Below, in pieces: positions 62,424 through 64,000 of a DNA stretch of 64,000 bases (position 1 is its first letter; each line of letters opens with the position of its first letter). Position numbers and translations under genes: made by a program. The stretch is from Leeuwenhoekiella blandensis MED217 (GTDB lineage: Bacteria; Bacteroidota; Bacteroidia; Flavobacteriales; Flavobacteriaceae). The stretch covers positions 1,625,145 to 1,689,144 of the forward strand of contig NZ_CH672395.1 of the NCBI RefSeq assembly GCF_000152985.1. The letters are read 5' to 3'. The notes beneath the pieces are model-generated. The model was not told where the DNA came from. It saw only the letters and a program-made list of their open reading frames with translations, and did not search any database.

Positions 62424-64000
62424 ATGCCAAAAAACGAAAACCTTAAATCTATTTTAATTATTGGTTCTGGTCCTATCGTCATAGGTCAGGCGTGTGAATT
62501 TGATTACTCAGGATCTCAAGCTTTACGCTCGCTGCGTGAAGATGGGATTGAGACTATTTTGATAAACTCTAACCCGGCGACGATAATGACTGATCCTGTT
62601 ATGGCAGATCACGTTTATCTATTGCCGCTTACAACCAAGTCTCTGGTAAAGATCTTAAAAGAGCATCCGCAAATTGATGCTGTTTTACCTACAATGGGAG
62701 GACAAACAGCATTGAACTTATGTATTGAAGCTGATGAAAAAGGGATTTGGGAAGATTTTGGCGTAAAAATTATAGGTGTTGATATCGATGCGATCAACAT
62801 TACTGAAGATCGTGAGAAGTTTCGCGAGCTGATGCTAAAAATAGGTGTAGGTATGGCACCGCAAGCAACTGCTACTTCATTTTTAAAAGGTAAAGAGATC
62901 GCACAGGAGTTTGGTTTTCCTCTTGTGATTAGAGCGTCTTATACTTTGGGTGGTGCCGGAGCATCTATCGTGTACAAACCCGAAGATTTTGACAGGCAGT
63001 TGAGTCACGGTCTTGAGATTTCACCTATTCACGAGGTGATGATCGATAAAGCCTTGATGGGCTGGAAAGAATATGAGCTAGAGCTTCTTAGAGATAAAAA
63101 TGATAACGTAGTTATTATTTGTACCATAGAGAATATGGACCCGATGGGAATTCACACGGGAGACTCTATAACCGTTGCTCCTGCAATGACGTTAAGTGAT
63201 AGTACGTATCAAAGAATGCGCGATATGGCAATTCATATGATGCGTTCTATTGGTGATTTTGCCGGTGGATGTAACGTGCAGTTTGCGGTTAGCCCAGATG
63301 AGAAAGAAGATATTATCGCTATTGAAATTAACCCGCGTGTATCTCGTTCTTCTGCGTTGGCATCAAAAGCGACAGGGTATCCTATTGCAAAAATCGCTTC
63401 TAAACTGGCAATTGGTTACACATTAGATGAGTTAGATAACCAAATTACAAAATCAACTTCAGCCTTATTTGAACCTACTTTAGACTATGTTATCGTCAAA
63501 ATTCCTCGTTGGAACTTTGACAAATTTGAAGGTAGTGACCGTACTTTAGGTCTTCAGATGAAGTCTGTAGGAGAGGTGATGGGAATAGGTCGTTCTTTTC
63601 AAGAAGCCTTGCACAAAGCCACCCAATCTCTTGAGATCAAACGTAATGGTCTAGGAGCAGACGGGAAAGGGTATACAAACTATGATAAGATCATTGAAAA
63701 GCTTACCAATCCTAGCTGGGATCGTGTGTTCACGATTTATGATGCGATTCAGATGGGAATCCCGTTAAGCCGCATTTATGAGATCACAAAAATTGATATG
63801 TGGTTCCTCAAGCAGTTTGAAGAGCTAGATGCCTTAGAGAAAGAAATTTCAAAATATAAAATAGACACGCTTTCGAGAGATTTATTGCTTGAAGCAAAAC
63901 AAAAAGGATTTGCCGATCGTCAAATCGCGCATATGCTTGATTGCTTAGAAAGCGATGTGTATAACAAAAGAGATGAACTCAACATCAACCGCGTTTACAA
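62424..64000 (+). CDS. carB: Carbamoyl-phosphate synthase large subunit, N-terminal part
   Basis: The gene starts at ATG 62424 and runs off the window, so about half of the protein (525 complete codons) is seen. SILIIGSGPIVIGQACEFDY starts the first preATP-grasp domain; LINSNPATIMTDPVMADHVY, LPTMGGQTALNL, SYTLGGAGAS, EINPRVSRSSALASKATGYP and FDKFEGSDRTLGLQMKS are CarB motifs of the carboxyphosphate half. The enzyme makes carbamoyl phosphate for pyrimidine and arginine synthesis with the small subunit CarA, which is not in the window. Confidence 0.96.
   Translation, partial: MPKNENLKSILIIGSGPIVIGQACEFDYSGSQALRSLREDGIETILINSNPATIMTDPVMADHVYLLPLTTKSLVKILKEHPQIDAVLPTMGGQTALNLCIEADEKGIWEDFGVKIIGVDIDAINITEDREKFRELMLKIGVGMAPQATATSFLKGKEIAQEFGFPLVIRASYTLGGAGASIVYKPEDFDRQLSHGLEISPIHEVMIDKALMGWKEYELELLRDKNDNVVIICTIENMDPMGIHTGDSITVAPAMTLSDSTYQRMRDMAIHMMRSIGDFAGGCNVQFAVSPDEKEDIIAIEINPRVSRSSALASKATGYPIAKIASKLAIGYTLDELDNQITKSTSALFEPTLDYVIVKIPRWNFDKFEGSDRTLGLQMKSVGEVMGIGRSFQEALHKATQSLEIKRNGLGADGKGYTNYDKIIEKLTNPSWDRVFTIYDAIQMGIPLSRIYEITKIDMWFLKQFEELDALEKEISKYKIDTLSRDLLLEAKQKGFADRQIAHMLDCLESDVYNKRDELNINRVY

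Overview
This is a 64 kb piece of a chromosome from a Bacteroidota bacterium, almost certainly a member of the Flavobacteriaceae. The evidence is the gene content (type IX secretion protein PorQ next to cmk, a head-GIN/ECF-sigma cluster, CarboxypepD_reg-like plus plug proteins, DUF4159, a GlmU-like family), several TAnnTTTG-type promoter boxes, weak Shine-Dalgarno sequences and AT-rich intergenic DNA. I cannot name the genus. There are no rRNA, tRNA, CRISPR, IS or prophage features. The window is mostly conserved chromosomal genes with short intergenic gaps, many of them marked by clear intrinsic terminators.

Layout. 1-106: 3' end of a FabH-like ketoacyl-ACP synthase. 373-7749: a tight five-gene light-signalling operon (CheB-CheR-PAS-histidine kinase, bacteriophytochrome kinase, two response regulators, biliverdin-producing heme oxygenase). 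7746-11177: a minus-strand run of overlapping genes (THUMP-like methyltransferase, AI-2E family permease, SpoU/TrmH RNA methyltransferase, DUF4159 protein). 11286-15702: VOC protein, LysA, SucC, a small secreted protein and Hsp20. 15828-23522: XerD, two paralogous outer-membrane beta-barrel proteins, AroQ, a Dph6-like PP-loop protein, Lpd, a UDG-family protein, a lipoprotein and two MsrB proteins (one cytosolic, one exported). 23815-31949: an alpha-glucan cluster, GlgE, maltokinase, GlgB and a GH31 glucosidase. 32041-37266: an M48 lipoprotein, an Atg22/UMF1-type MFS protein, and a minus-strand operon of ECF sigma, membrane anti-sigma candidate and two adhesin-like envelope proteins. 37494-46086: Lon, PorQ, Cmk, MFS, succinate-semialdehyde dehydrogenase and an exported M20 hydrolase. 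46325-49779: two tandem mosaic paralogues with CarboxypepD-like, plug-like, TPR and DUF2135-like regions. 49776-61939: alpha/beta hydrolases, ribosomal protein S1, a GlmU-like protein, TetR regulator, a solute-binding lipoprotein, MtaB, a lytic transglycosylase and a thioredoxin-fold protein. 62155-64000: rpmH and the 5' part of carB.

How the genes work together. In the first operon the heme oxygenase can make the biliverdin that the phytochrome binds through Cys18, and the two receiver-only proteins can take its phosphate, so a red/far-red sensing phosphorelay is complete. The added CheB/CheR hybrid kinase is the unusual partner. The glycogen cluster supports synthesis of alpha-glucan from maltose 1-phosphate, but trehalose synthase is not in the window. 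The sigma/anti-sigma operon suggests an envelope-stress or surface programme.

Best second-look items are the mosaic tandem paralogues at 46-50 kb, the phytochrome/CheBR operon, the structured rpsA leader, a conserved motif directly after several terminator U-tracts together with dispersed intergenic repeats, and a perfect inverted repeat on the tetR promoter.
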